From NCBI RefSeq assembly GCF_003591485.1, contig NZ_QZCF01000003.1, positions 248,001 to 312,000 of the forward strand: 64,000 nt of DNA, given 5' to 3'. Positions 44,342-52,288 of the stretch are shown one piece after another. How positions within the stretch are numbered: the stretch's first letter is position 1; each line of letters opens with the position of its first letter. The notes under the pieces are model-generated. The model did not search any database, had not been told where the DNA came from, and saw nothing but the letters and a program-made list of their open reading frames with translations. A program made the position numbers and the translations under genes. Source of the DNA: Paenibacillus sp. 1011MAR3C5 (lineage in GTDB: Bacteria; Bacillota; Bacilli; Paenibacillales; Paenibacillaceae).

Positions 44342-45706
44342 TTATGGTCTAGCCGCTGCAGCTGCCTTCTCCAGGCGCTCGCCCCACTCTGCAGGTGTGA
44401 TGCGTTTGTCCAGCAAGGCGATGATGCTGTCTTGCAGAGCCGTCTCTACGTCGGCGTTTACGATCAGGGCTGGCGCTACAACCAGATTGTCACTGTTGAA
44501 GTAGTTCATAGCCGTCTTCACGACCGGACCAGCCGTAGAGTTCTCCAGATCCGCCTTTACGTTCATGATGGCGCCGGTCATCTCTGCCCAGTCTACTGCG
44601 AATTGCTTTGTGAAGATGAACTGAAGGAAGGCTTTCGCCGCTTCCGGGTTTTTGGCTTTTTCTGCGATAGCAACAGAAGCGGTGTAAGGAATTGCCACGT
44701 ACTTCTCGCCTTTATCTTGCATAACGGATGGAATGAAATCGAACTCAAAGCCTTCCGGTACGTCTTTGCTCATTTCGTTCTCCAGCCATAGTCCATTCGG
44801 GATGAATGCTGCTTTATGCTGGAGGAATGACATTTGGGAATCGGTATGATTCAGTGCGATCGCGCCCGGATCGATTAAGCCGGCGTCGCGGATTTGGACG
44901 ATTTTTTCCAGTGCCTTCATGACCGGCTCGCTCTTGAAGATGCCTTCCTCCAAGCTTGCCATTCTGGAGATGATAGAAGCGTCTCCGCCGTTAGCCGATA
45001 CGATAGCGGAGTTTACTAGACCGCCGTTGATGTAGTAAGGATATACACCTGTATGGATGTACGGGGATACGCCGGACGCTTTGATCTTCTCGCTCACTGC
45101 CATGAAGCTCTCGAAGTCAGTTGGTGTTTCCCAGCCTTGCTGTGCGAACCAAGCTTTATCGTAGAACGTTCCCCATGAGCCGAATACGAGCGGCATTGTA
45201 AAGTTTTTACCGTTGTAGTCTGTTGGCTGCGCGATTGCGATGTCGAGAATTTTTTCGCCATCGCCGTTAGTCGCACCTTTCAGGAAGTCGGTCATGTCCA
45301 TCAATTGAGCGTCTGTGACCATTTGCGCCTCGTTGGAGCCTGCGCCATCGATGTAGACGAAATCCGGCGGGTTGCCTTGAATCCAGCGCGGTCTCATTTG
45401 ATCGTTAATTTGGGAGCCTGCTGTTTGCTTAATGTTCAGGTTTGGATTTTGCTTCTGGAATTCGCCAATGACATGCTTCCACCAGGTGTCGCCGTAGCCG
45501 CCGACGAAGTACTGGACTTCGAAGTCGCCAGTCAGACCTTCGCTTCCGCCGTCTCCATTGCCGCTATTGCCGCCGTTGCCGCTTCCTTGGTTCGTGCTGC
45601 TAGGTGCAGGTTTTTCGTTGTTTGCGCCGGAGCAGGCTGCCAGCATGCTGAACGTAAGCGCGAGAATCAAAGCGACCAGCAAAGACTTGTTTTTCCAAGT
45701 GTTCAT
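44342..45706 (-). CDS. Sugar-binding lipoprotein of ABC importer (NgcE-like)
   Basis: A 454-residue lipoprotein with signal peptide, lipobox LAAC at residues 22-25, and a Gly/Asn/Ser-rich tether to about residue 57. The body follows the family-1 binding-protein pattern (VQYFVGGYGDTWWKHVIGEF; PDFVYIDGAG; YDKAWFAQQGWETP). This resembles NgcE, which binds N-acetylglucosamine and chitobiose in actinobacteria; the ligand is inferred. AGGGGAG precedes the ATG. It heads the operon with the two permeases. Its leader contains an RNA antiterminator/terminator identical in design to that of the PTS gene, a cre box and a mini-ORF. Confidence 0.9.
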   Translation of the reverse strand: MNTWKNKSLLVALILALTFSMLAACSGANNEKPAPSSTNQGSGNGGNSGNGDGGSEGLTGDFEVQYFVGGYGDTWWKHVIGEFQKQNPNLNIKQTAGSQINDQMRPRWIQGNPPDFVYIDGAGSNEAQMVTDAQLMDMTDFLKGATNGDGEKILDIAIAQPTDYNGKNFTMPLVFGSWGTFYDKAWFAQQGWETPTDFESFMAVSEKIKASGVSPYIHTGVYPYYINGGLVNSAIVSANGGDASIISRMASLEEGIFKSEPVMKALEKIVQIRDAGLIDPGAIALNHTDSQMSFLQHKAAFIPNGLWLENEMSKDVPEGFEFDFIPSVMQDKGEKYVAIPYTASVAIAEKAKNPEAAKAFLQFIFTKQFAVDWAEMTGAIMNVKADLENSTAGPVVKTAMNYFNSDNLVVAPALIVNADVETALQDSIIALLDKRITPAEWGERLEKAAAAARP

Positions 45707-45738
45707 AGATTCAATCTCCCCTTAAATATGTTTGTGGT

Positions 45739-45752
45739 AGAAAGCGCTTGCA
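45739..45752. promoter_or_regulatory. cre site (CcpA binding) in the leader of the NgcE-like operon
   Basis: On the minus strand TGCAAGCGCTTTCT matches the cre consensus TGNAANCGNWNNCW at every defined position. It lies downstream of the promoter and of the terminator, 33 bp before the lipoprotein start, so CcpA would act as a roadblock. Confidence 0.75.
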
Positions 45753-45762
45753 GTGCGGTTAA

Positions 45763-45786
45763 TCATGCTGCCCAAATACCCGTCAT
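45763..45786 (-). CDS. Seven-codon mini-ORF with consensus SD (possible leader peptide)
   Basis: ATG at 45786 follows GAAAGGAGG by 8 bp and encodes MTGIWAA before TGA. The SD is stronger than that of the lipoprotein gene 57 bp further on. It lies between the terminator and the cre site. It may be a translated leader, or the remnant of a removed gene. Confidence 0.35.
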   Translation of the reverse strand: MTGIWAA

Positions 45787-45811
45787 TTCACGATCCTCCT
45801 TTCTTCACGCC

Positions 45812-45877
45812 AAAAAAGGGCATTAGAAACGAAGCGCGTCTTGCCTGCTTCGATAACTAATGCCCTTTCGGTAACAC
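45812..45877 (-). promoter_or_regulatory. RAT antiterminator and overlapping terminator (leader of the NgcE-like operon)
   Basis: On the minus strand GTGTTACCG-AAA-GGGCATTAG forms a short antiterminator hairpin with a GNRA loop (CC-GAAA-GG). Its 3' half is also the 5' arm of a terminator, AAAGGGCATTAG pairing with CTAATGCCCTTT and followed by six T, with an inner CGAAGC/GCTTCG stem. The two structures exclude each other, as in GlcT/LicT-controlled leaders. Twenty-one of 23 positions of the antiterminator match the leader of the PTS gene at 48411-48431. Confidence 0.8.
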
Positions 45878-45911
45878 ATTATCGTGAAATGTATGAGGTT
45901 TTACGAGTCAA

Positions 45912-45940
45912 ATACTAATAAATAATAACTGATCTGTCAA
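45912..45940 (-). promoter_or_regulatory. Promoter upstream of the RAT leader
   Basis: TTGACA (45935-45940), 17 bp, TAGTAT (45912-45917) on the minus strand. Transcription would begin about 30 bp before the antiterminator hairpin, just after the antiterminator-protein stop codon. Confidence 0.6.
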
Positions 45941-45954
45941 TCATTTATTTTTTG

Positions 45955-46794
45955 TTAGGTTTGCTCACGTTGGTTCAGACGTTCAATATGCAAGGTCAAA
46001 AAGCCGATTTCATCGTCTGGAACGGGCTTTTTGAGCTGCTCCTCCAAGATGGCGCTCAGCGTGAGGGAGCGGCTGTACGACAGCGGATATTCGACCTTGA
46101 TTTTGTGCAGCAGCGGGTTTTTGATATGCGATTCCTTGCGGACGCGGTCAATCAATCCCTTGAGGTGCGAGATAAATCGGAGGGAGGAGAAGGAGTCGCT
46201 GAAGTTAAGGCCGAGCTCCTTCGCTTCGTCCATAATTTTGGCGACAAGCCTAACGACGGCTAGTGTCTCCGTACCGCGTTCTCGGTTGCGCGCGCCGTGA
46301 AAATGCATGGCCAAAAACGCAATTTCATCCTCGGGAAGTCCTGCGTCCAGCTTTTCATTCAAGTAGCTGACCGCCTCGGAGGCCACATCGTATTCATCCT
46401 TATACATGAGTCTGATCTCATACGAGAACGGATTAGTGATCAGCACGCCTTGGCGGCAGCGCTCGATGGCAAAGTTAATATGATCGACAAGCGCAGCATG
46501 AATCCGCTCGGAGAACTCGCCCTCCAGCCGCTGCTGGGCCATGGCGATCACTTCCTCCGTTACGCCTACGATACGCGTATCGACGTTATTTAAGATTTGC
46601 TCGTAGTGTTCGATGGTTTCCATAGTATGCAATAAAAACTCCTGTGTAATTTCGGCTTCGCCAATGGCCATGCCGGGCTGCCGTTTGAAGCCGATTCCTT
46701 TGCCGAACGCAATGGAATTTTTGCCGGAGGATAGCTTAGTCATCACGACATTGTTCGAAAGCACATGAATGATCTTTCTTTCAATTGCGGCCAT
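45955..46794 (-). CDS. BglG/GlcT family transcriptional antiterminator (PRD protein)
   Basis: A 279-residue RNA-binding antiterminator. Residues 1-58 are the co-antiterminator (CAT) domain (HVLSNNVVMTKLSSGKNSIAFGKGIGF type; seen as SNNVVM and FGKGIGFKR). Two PRD domains follow, with phosphorylatable His in DHINFAIERCRQG, MHFHGARNRE and the second PRD TLHIERLNQ. Phosphorylation by the PTS controls dimerisation. The ATG at 46794 has GGAGGG 9 bp upstream; a GTG at 46800 is an alternative. It lies 17 bp after the PTS gene in the same operon. Two RAT-type leaders in the region (45812-45877, 48373-48431) are its likely targets. Confidence 0.93.
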   Translation of the reverse strand: MAAIERKIIHVLSNNVVMTKLSSGKNSIAFGKGIGFKRQPGMAIGEAEITQEFLLHTMETIEHYEQILNNVDTRIVGVTEEVIAMAQQRLEGEFSERIHAALVDHINFAIERCRQGVLITNPFSYEIRLMYKDEYDVASEAVSYLNEKLDAGLPEDEIAFLAMHFHGARNRERGTETLAVVRLVAKIMDEAKELGLNFSDSFSSLRFISHLKGLIDRVRKESHIKNPLLHKIKVEYPLSYSRSLTLSAILEEQLKKPVPDDEIGFLTLHIERLNQREQT

Positions 46795-46811
46795 CTTCAC
46801 TTACCCTCCAT

Positions 46812-48341
46812 TCACTCTGCGTTATGGTTGATTTGCGCCTTCAGAATCTCTTCCTTGATCAGCTCGGAGTCCGTTCCGAAGACGACATGCACGCCATTTT
46901 TTCCAATACGGATGATGCCCGCAGCGCCTAACTCGCGCAGCTTCTGCTCCTGGACAAGACCGGAGTCGTGCAGCGTCAGGCGCAGCCGGGTGATACACGC
47001 GTCGATATCGATCATATTCTTGTACCCGCCGATGAGCTCCGTCACTTCCGTTGCTTTGTAGGCAATCAGCTTAATATTGGGCGTTCTGAGCGCAGTGACC
47101 GCAGGTGCGGATATGGAGGCAGCAGCTTCAGAGACAGCCTCTTGAAGAGGCTCTGGAGAAGGGGAGGACGATGGCGTACCCCCTTCCGCAAGCGCTTCCG
47201 TTTTGTCATCTGCTCGTCCTGGCGTTGCAAAGTTGAATGTGCGGATCATGATGTAGAATACAAAATAATAGACGATAAAGTAAGCGGCTCCGACAGGGAA
47301 CACAAGCCAAGGATTAGTCGATTGGCTCCAGTTGATCGCAAGGTCGATGAACCCTGCAGAAAATCCGAAACCGACTTTAACCTCCAGCACCTGCATAATC
47401 ATCATGGACAAGCCCGTCAGAAAGGCATGGACGATGAACAATGCGGGTGCAACCAGCATAAAGGCAAATTCGATCGGCTCCGTAATGCCTGTAAGGAACG
47501 AGGTGAAGGCGGCGCTTAGCATGATGGACATAATGACCTTGCGGTTCTCCGGCTTCGCGCATCTCGCCATTGCGATTGCGGCGCCTGGCAAGCCGAACAT
47601 CATGATAGGGAAGAAGCCTGTCATATAGGTGCCCGCCGTAGGATCTCCTGCATAAAATCTCGTCAGATCGCCCTGTGCGATCTTCCCGCCAGCTTCCGCA
47701 AACTCGCCGATCTGGAACCATAGGATATGGTTCACGATATGGTGGAGGCCAGTAGGGATGAGCAGTCGGTTAATGGTGCCGTACAAGAACGTTCCGACGC
47801 CGCCGGTAGATTCCAGCCATAGTCCGAAGCCCTGAATGATGTCTTGAATCGGCATCCAGATGAAGCCGAGCAGGCCTCCCAGCACTGTCATGGTAAGTGC
47901 GGTAATGATCGGCACGAAGCGTCTGCCCGCGAAGAAGCCTAACGCCTGGGGCAATTGAATATCCTTGAACCGATTGTAGAGATAAGCGGTAATGACGCCT
48001 GTAATGAGCCCGCCAAGGACGCCCATCTGCATATTCGTTTCTGCCAGATCGGATTGCATCACCTCGAACGTGCGCATCACTTCCTGGAACACCATGTAGC
48101 CAACGGCTGCGGACAGTGCAGCAACACCTTTGCCCTGTGTCAAGCCAATTGCAATGCCAATAGCGAAGAGCAGGGGAAGATGGTCGAAGATAGAACCGCC
48201 AGCCGCTTCGCAAATCGCTGCAAGCTTGATCAAGAAAGGATGATCGAACTCGATTTTGCCAAATCGGTACAGAATTGCAGCCGCAGGCATGACGGCAATG
48301 GGAATCATAAATGAACGACCAATGCGCTGAATGTAACTCAT
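46812..48341 (-). CDS. nagE: PTS EIICB permease, N-acetylglucosamine type
   Basis: A 509-residue two-domain protein. EIIC (residues 1-380) has about ten helices with IPIAVMPAAAILYRFG, PTGLHHIVNHILWFQIGEF and the substrate loop GITEPIEFAFMLVAP; these favour the NagE group over PtsG. A Pro/Ser/Ala linker (about 385-430) joins EIIB, with phosphocysteine in DIDACITRLRL. No EIIA domain is present, so a separate EIIA must phosphorylate it. It imports and phosphorylates an amino sugar, most likely N-acetylglucosamine. A perfect sigma-A promoter and a RAT/terminator leader precede it, and the antiterminator gene follows in the same operon. Confidence 0.93.
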   Translation of the reverse strand: MSYIQRIGRSFMIPIAVMPAAAILYRFGKIEFDHPFLIKLAAICEAAGGSIFDHLPLLFAIGIAIGLTQGKGVAALSAAVGYMVFQEVMRTFEVMQSDLAETNMQMGVLGGLITGVITAYLYNRFKDIQLPQALGFFAGRRFVPIITALTMTVLGGLLGFIWMPIQDIIQGFGLWLESTGGVGTFLYGTINRLLIPTGLHHIVNHILWFQIGEFAEAGGKIAQGDLTRFYAGDPTAGTYMTGFFPIMMFGLPGAAIAMARCAKPENRKVIMSIMLSAAFTSFLTGITEPIEFAFMLVAPALFIVHAFLTGLSMMIMQVLEVKVGFGFSAGFIDLAINWSQSTNPWLVFPVGAAYFIVYYFVFYIMIRTFNFATPGRADDKTEALAEGGTPSSSPSPEPLQEAVSEAAASISAPAVTALRTPNIKLIAYKATEVTELIGGYKNMIDIDACITRLRLTLHDSGLVQEQKLRELGAAGIIRIGKNGVHVVFGTDSELIKEEILKAQINHNAE

Positions 48342-48372
48342 TTGTTGTTAGCCACCCCATTTTATGGAAGAG

Positions 48373-48431
48373 AAAAAGGGCATAGCTCAAGAATGCTATC
48401 TCTTCTTGAACTAATGCCCTCGCGGTAACAC
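48373..48431 (-). promoter_or_regulatory. RAT antiterminator and overlapping terminator (leader of the PTS gene)
   Basis: On the minus strand GTGTTACCG-CGA-GGGCATTAG forms a hairpin with a GNRA loop (CC-GCGA-GG). GGGCATTAGTTCAAGAA then pairs with TTCTTGAGCTATGCCC (one bulge, one G-U), followed by five T. The GTGTTAC and GGGCAT elements resemble the GlcT target of Bacillus ptsG. It ends 32 bp before the PTS start codon. Confidence 0.82.
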
Positions 48432-48460
48432 GTTCGAATTTTATACGATTATTCACAAAA

Positions 48461-48489
48461 ATTATACAATTTTGCTCTTGCCCTGTCAA
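48461..48489 (-). promoter_or_regulatory. Perfect sigma-A promoter of the PTS operon
   Basis: TTGACA (48484-48489), 17-bp spacer, TATAAT (48461-48466) on the minus strand: consensus at all 12 positions. Such a strong promoter fits a gene controlled after initiation, by antitermination. Confidence 0.9.
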
Positions 48490-48497
48490 AGTAAACT

Positions 48498-49406
48498 TTA
48501 CGGTACAGACGTGGCATCAGGCCGATTGGCCTTCTCGCCGTAGCGAAGAAACAGCCATACGCCGAACAATATAAATACGCCTGCTCCAAGCTGATAAGCG
48601 GTTAGCGATTCCTTTAATAGTACCCATGCAAGCAATGAGGCGATAACGGGCTCACCGAGTACGGACATGGAAACGGCGGTCGCGTTCATATACTTCAGCA
48701 GCCAGTTGAACAAGTAGTGGCCGAAGAGCGTTGGGACGATGGCGAGTAGCAGGAATATTCCCCATTCACGGGCTTCGTAGCCGATGAAAGAATGCCCTTG
48801 TACGACGTTATAGACCGCCAGGAATGATGCGGCAAATGCGAACACCCAGAAATTATAAGGGAAAGCATCAATGCCTTCGCGCAGCTTCTTGCCAATCAGC
48901 ATATGAAGGGCTACCGCGACGGTGCCGAAGAAGGACAATGCGTCTCCGTATAGCGCGGTTCCAGACAAGCGGAAATCACCTGCTCCAATGACGATTGAAC
49001 CGGCGATGGCAATGCCCATTCCCCATAGCATCATGCTGTTCGCCTTCGTGCGGAACAGCCAGTAGGAGCCCAGCATAACCATGAGCGGCTCCAGCGTCAG
49101 GATGACGGTCGAACTGGCTACGGTCGTATAGCGAAGCGATGCCATCCAGAGCAAAAAATGAAGAGCCAGCATCGCTCCAGAAGCGGCGAGCCAGCCCCAT
49201 TGCCGCTTGCTCAGCCGGAATAGCGATGAGCGGTACTTCCATACAAAAGGAAGCAGCAGCACATTGGTCAGATAAAGCCGGTACATGGCGATGACCGCTA
49301 CATCAGCCTCCGACCACCGGACAAAAATAGAAGAAAAGGATATGGCGACAATACCGATCAAATATAAAAGCTCAATACCGGTAAAGCCTTTCAAGCTGCG
49401 TGTCAT
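48498..49406 (-). CDS. EamA/DMT family transporter
   Basis: A 302-residue protein with ten predicted helices in two EamA repeats. The second repeat shows YMNATAVSMSVLGEPVIASLLAWVLLKE, the usual DMT signature, and the first YTTVASSTVILTLEPLMVML. Members export amino acids, metabolites or drugs; the substrate here is unknown. The start is probably the ATG at 49406 (MTRSLKG), although the ribosome binding site is weak. Four TGCACAA boxes occur upstream and may be regulatory. The stop lies 9 bp before the PTS promoter on the same strand. Confidence 0.88.
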   Translation of the reverse strand: MTRSLKGFTGIELLYLIGIVAISFSSIFVRWSEADVAVIAMYRLYLTNVLLLPFVWKYRSSLFRLSKRQWGWLAASGAMLALHFLLWMASLRYTTVASSTVILTLEPLMVMLGSYWLFRTKANSMMLWGMGIAIAGSIVIGAGDFRLSGTALYGDALSFFGTVAVALHMLIGKKLREGIDAFPYNFWVFAFAASFLAVYNVVQGHSFIGYEAREWGIFLLLAIVPTLFGHYLFNWLLKYMNATAVSMSVLGEPVIASLLAWVLLKESLTAYQLGAGVFILFGVWLFLRYGEKANRPDATSVP

Positions 49407-49470
49407 AGGTGATGCTCTCTCCAGTTCTTTGTTTATATATTTGTTTAAAAAAACAAGAAGTAATAAGCGC

Positions 49471-49583
49471 TGCACAATCATGCACAACGAAGATCATACT
49501 CCCGTAGACTACCGCTGTCAAAGACATTTTTGGGAAAACGACAGGGAATCCGCACTAATGTAGAAATTGTGCAGCTTGCACAA
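49471..49583. promoter_or_regulatory. Cluster of TGCACAA boxes
   Basis: TGCACAA occurs at 49471-49477 and 49481-49487 (direct, 10-bp period). TTGTGCA-GCT-TGCACAA at 49567-49583 is a perfect inverted repeat of the same heptamer. All are in the intergenic region between the EamA and lacI-type genes. The binding protein is unknown. Confidence 0.55.
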
Positions 49584-49654
49584 GTAAGCGGTTATAAAAA
49601 GTGGAAATGAAATAAAAAATGCTTGACGGTGAAATAAAACGCATGTTAACCTCA

Positions 49655-49702
49655 GATTAAAGGTTTAATCACTAGTTATATCAGGTGATTAAACGTTTAA
49701 TT
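49655..49702 (+). promoter_or_regulatory. Two LacI-type operators before the lacI-family gene
   Basis: GATTAAAGGTTTAATC (49655-49670) and GATTAAACGTTTAATT (49687-49702) are near-identical palindromes 32 bp apart, i.e. three helical turns. The central CG of the second is the hallmark of LacI-family operators. They lie 22-69 bp before the regulator start codon, so autoregulation is likely. Confidence 0.7.
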
Positions 49703-49723
49703 AAAATGTCCAAGGGAGATCAA

Positions 49724-50764
49724 ATGAAGCAGGACATTAGCATCAATGATGTAGCGAAAGAAGCCAATGTGTCCATCGCTACCGTATCCAATGTTTTAAA
49801 TGGCAAGGGCAGAGTTTCCGGCATAACGGAAAGAAGAGTCCGCAAGGTCATTGAGGAACTGGGTTATGCGCCGAATTTGCTCGCCCGCAATCTCAAGACG
49901 AACCAGTCCGGATTAATCGGACTGGTGGTTCCGACGGTCAAACCCGGAAGACTCAAGGACAATCCGTTCTATTGGGATTTGCTTGCGGGAGTTGAGGAAG
50001 CAGCCAGAGAACGCGATTTCCATATTATACTCGCCGGCATCGAGGAGTCGGAAGAGACCTTCTCCTTCGTACGCGAACGTCAGCTGGACGGGCTGATCGT
50101 TGTTGGGGCGGGAGAGGGCTCGACCGCAATCGAGCGGGTGCAGGCGCTGGATGTGCCGGTGGTATTCGTGGACAACTACATCCGCAACCCGAAGCTGTAC
50201 CAGGTGTGCCTGGATGATCGTCTCGGCGGCCTGCTGGCGACGAAGCATCTGATCGACAAGGGACATACGCGCATTGCTGTCCTGATCGGCGACATCCAGA
50301 TGGAGCGAATCCAGCATTATGGCGTGCTCCAAGAGAGGTGGATTGGCTACCGCATGGCGCTTGAGGAATCGGGCATTGCCTATGATCCTTCGCTCATGAT
50401 TCAGTATCCTACTTCGGTTGAGGGGGGCTACAGAGCTGCGGAGTGGCTTAATCAGCACGATGATGTAACCGCTATCTTTTCATTCTCCGACATTAGCGCT
50501 ATGGGCATCTTGAAGGGGCTGAAGGAGAGCGGCAGGAAAGTGCCGGGAGAAGTGAGCGTCATCGGCTTCGACGATCTGTTCATGTCGGGTTATACGCATC
50601 CGCCTCTCACGACCGTATCGCAAAATATCCAGGTGAAGGGCATGGCGGCAGTAAGCCTGCTGTATAACCAGATGGATAGAGTATCCGAGTTTTCCCGAAA
50701 GGTGGTGCTGCCGGTCGAGCTGATGATTAGAGAATCAACGGGGAAAGCAAGAGAAGGCAACTAA
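49724..50764 (+). CDS. LacI family transcriptional regulator
   Basis: A 346-residue repressor. The N-terminal helix-turn-helix and hinge read SINDVAKEANVSIATVSNVL and RVSGITERRVRKVIEELGY. The C-terminal periplasmic-binding-like domain has GLIGLVVPTVKPG, LIDKGHTRIAVLIGD and VSVIGFDDLFMSGYTHPPLT, all typical. The ATG at 49724 has AAGGGAG in front; an upstream GTG at 49685 lies inside the operator region. The next gene is a maltodextrin-type binding protein, so it most likely represses the alpha-glucan importer and enzymes downstream in response to an alpha-glucoside such as maltose (family role of MalR-type proteins; inference). Confidence 0.93.
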   Translation: MKQDISINDVAKEANVSIATVSNVLNGKGRVSGITERRVRKVIEELGYAPNLLARNLKTNQSGLIGLVVPTVKPGRLKDNPFYWDLLAGVEEAARERDFHIILAGIEESEETFSFVRERQLDGLIVVGAGEGSTAIERVQALDVPVVFVDNYIRNPKLYQVCLDDRLGGLLATKHLIDKGHTRIAVLIGDIQMERIQHYGVLQERWIGYRMALEESGIAYDPSLMIQYPTSVEGGYRAAEWLNQHDDVTAIFSFSDISAMGILKGLKESGRKVPGEVSVIGFDDLFMSGYTHPPLTTVSQNIQVKGMAAVSLLYNQMDRVSEFSRKVVLPVELMIRESTGKAREGN

Positions 50765-50840
50765 AGAGAGAATGCTAGTAAACCAGCTTATTGCAAGGCA
50801 AGCCTATCAACCTGAGCCAGATCAAAGGGAGGAATTTCAG

Positions 50841-52166
50841 TTGTTTAGAAAAAACCATTTGTCTATCGCTATCTGCCTCATCCTGATTACGATGCTTCTT
50901 GCCGCATGCGGACCGAACCGCAATGAGGGCGGCGCTAACACCGGCAACGCCGGAAGCAGCAATACGCCATCGGAGACGCCGGCGGCTAATAATGAAGGCG
51001 CTTCCTCAGAGACGCCGAAGCCAGCCGAGCTTGGCATCTGGGCGGATGACAACGCTGACAGCATCGCAGTGCTGGAATCCATTACGAAGAAGTACACCGA
51101 AAAAACAGGCATTCCGGTCAAAATTACGCCAATCGCGATGAACGACCAAATTCAGGCGATCTCGCTGGACGGACCAGCGGGTAAAGGTCCAGATTTGTTC
51201 TATCAGCCGGGAATCGGCAGCTTGTCCGTGCAGGGCTTAGTGCAGCCGATGACAATCAGCGACGAAGTGAAAGCGGAGTATACGGCAGAGTCTCTTGAAG
51301 CGCTTAGCTATGACGGCAATCTGTATGGCTTGCCTTTCGTTGTGGAGACATACGCGATGCTGTACAACAAGGATCTGGTAGCGGAAGCTCCGAAGACGAT
51401 CGCTGAGCTGGAGAAGCTGGCTGAAGAGAGTACAGACAAAGGCAAAGACCAATACGGCTTCCTCTATGACGCAACGAATTTCTACTTTTCGTGGGCGTTC
51501 ATGGGCGGCAGCGGCGGATATATTTTCAAGGAAAGCGGCAACAGCTTCGACATCAACGATATCGGCTTTAATCAAGAAGGCACTGTGAAGGGCGTTAAGC
51601 TGATCCAGTCCTGGTTCCAAAAAGGCTATATGCCAAAAGGAGTCAACGGTGATGTAGTAGGCGGCCTGTTCAACGAAGGCAAAGTAGCAGCCGTTATTAA
51701 CGGACCATGGGCAGTAGCGGATCACAAGAAGCAATTGGGCGACAAGCTGGCTGTAGCGCCGCTGCCGCAGATGGAAGACGGCAGCTACCCGCAAGCGTTC
51801 ATCGGCGTGAAGGGCTGGATGCTGTCTGCATTCTCCAAGAACGCAGAGTGGGCGACAGACCTCGCAGCGTTCATTACCAATGCGGATTCGACGATGGAAT
51901 GGTTCCAGGCAACAGGTGAGACGCCTCCGAACGTGAAGGTGCTGAACGATCCTGCCATTACAGGAGACCCGCTGGTTGCCGGCTTCTCTCAGCAAATCCA
52001 ATACGGCAAGCCGTTCCCGAACGTGCCTGAGCTGTCTCATGTATGGGATCCGATGGCGAACGCCCTGAAGTTCGCATCAGAAGGCCAGGATGTGCAAGAG
52101 GTGCTCGACGAGGCGGTTGCACAAATTCAGGATAAAATCAAAATGGCCGGAGCAGAAGCGAAATAA
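50841..52166 (+). CDS. mdxE: Maltodextrin-type sugar-binding lipoprotein
   Basis: A 441-residue lipoprotein. The start is TTG at 50841, 7 bp after GGGAGG, giving FRKNHLSIAICLILITMLLA and lipobox LAAC near residue 22. A Gly/Asn/Ser/Glu tether extends to about residue 62. The mature part shows LGIWADDNADSIAVLESI, GKGPDLFYQPGIG and FVVETYAMLYNKDLV, matching MalE/MdxE/CycB proteins that bind linear or cyclic alpha-1,4-glucans. It lies 77 bp downstream of the LacI gene and is followed by two stable hairpins, then the permease genes. Ligand could also include alpha-1,3-linked oligosaccharides given the GH87-like enzyme. Confidence 0.92.
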   Translation: MFRKNHLSIAICLILITMLLAACGPNRNEGGANTGNAGSSNTPSETPAANNEGASSETPKPAELGIWADDNADSIAVLESITKKYTEKTGIPVKITPIAMNDQIQAISLDGPAGKGPDLFYQPGIGSLSVQGLVQPMTISDEVKAEYTAESLEALSYDGNLYGLPFVVETYAMLYNKDLVAEAPKTIAELEKLAEESTDKGKDQYGFLYDATNFYFSWAFMGGSGGYIFKESGNSFDINDIGFNQEGTVKGVKLIQSWFQKGYMPKGVNGDVVGGLFNEGKVAAVINGPWAVADHKKQLGDKLAVAPLPQMEDGSYPQAFIGVKGWMLSAFSKNAEWATDLAAFITNADSTMEWFQATGETPPNVKVLNDPAITGDPLVAGFSQQIQYGKPFPNVPELSHVWDPMANALKFASEGQDVQEVLDEAVAQIQDKIKMAGAEAK

Positions 52167-52199
52167 TGGCTCCGCGCGTAGTGTCAAGTAAAAAGCAAA

Positions 52200-52267
52200 G
52201 CGCCGCTTCGTAAGCGGCGCCAGTCAGAACAAGCGGCAGGCGGAGGGGTGCTATCCCACCGCTTGCC
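52200..52267 (+). other. Two intercistronic hairpins between mdxE and mdxF
   Basis: GCGCCGCTT-CGT-AAGCGGCGC (52200-52220) and GGCAGGCGG...CCGCTTGCC (52235-52267, one G-U) form stable stems without a U-run. They are likely mRNA-stabilising or processing elements that raise binding-protein levels over permease levels, as intercistronic repeats do in the Escherichia coli mal operon. Confidence 0.65.
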
Positions 52268-52288
52268 ATCAACAAAGAAGGTGGAGCT

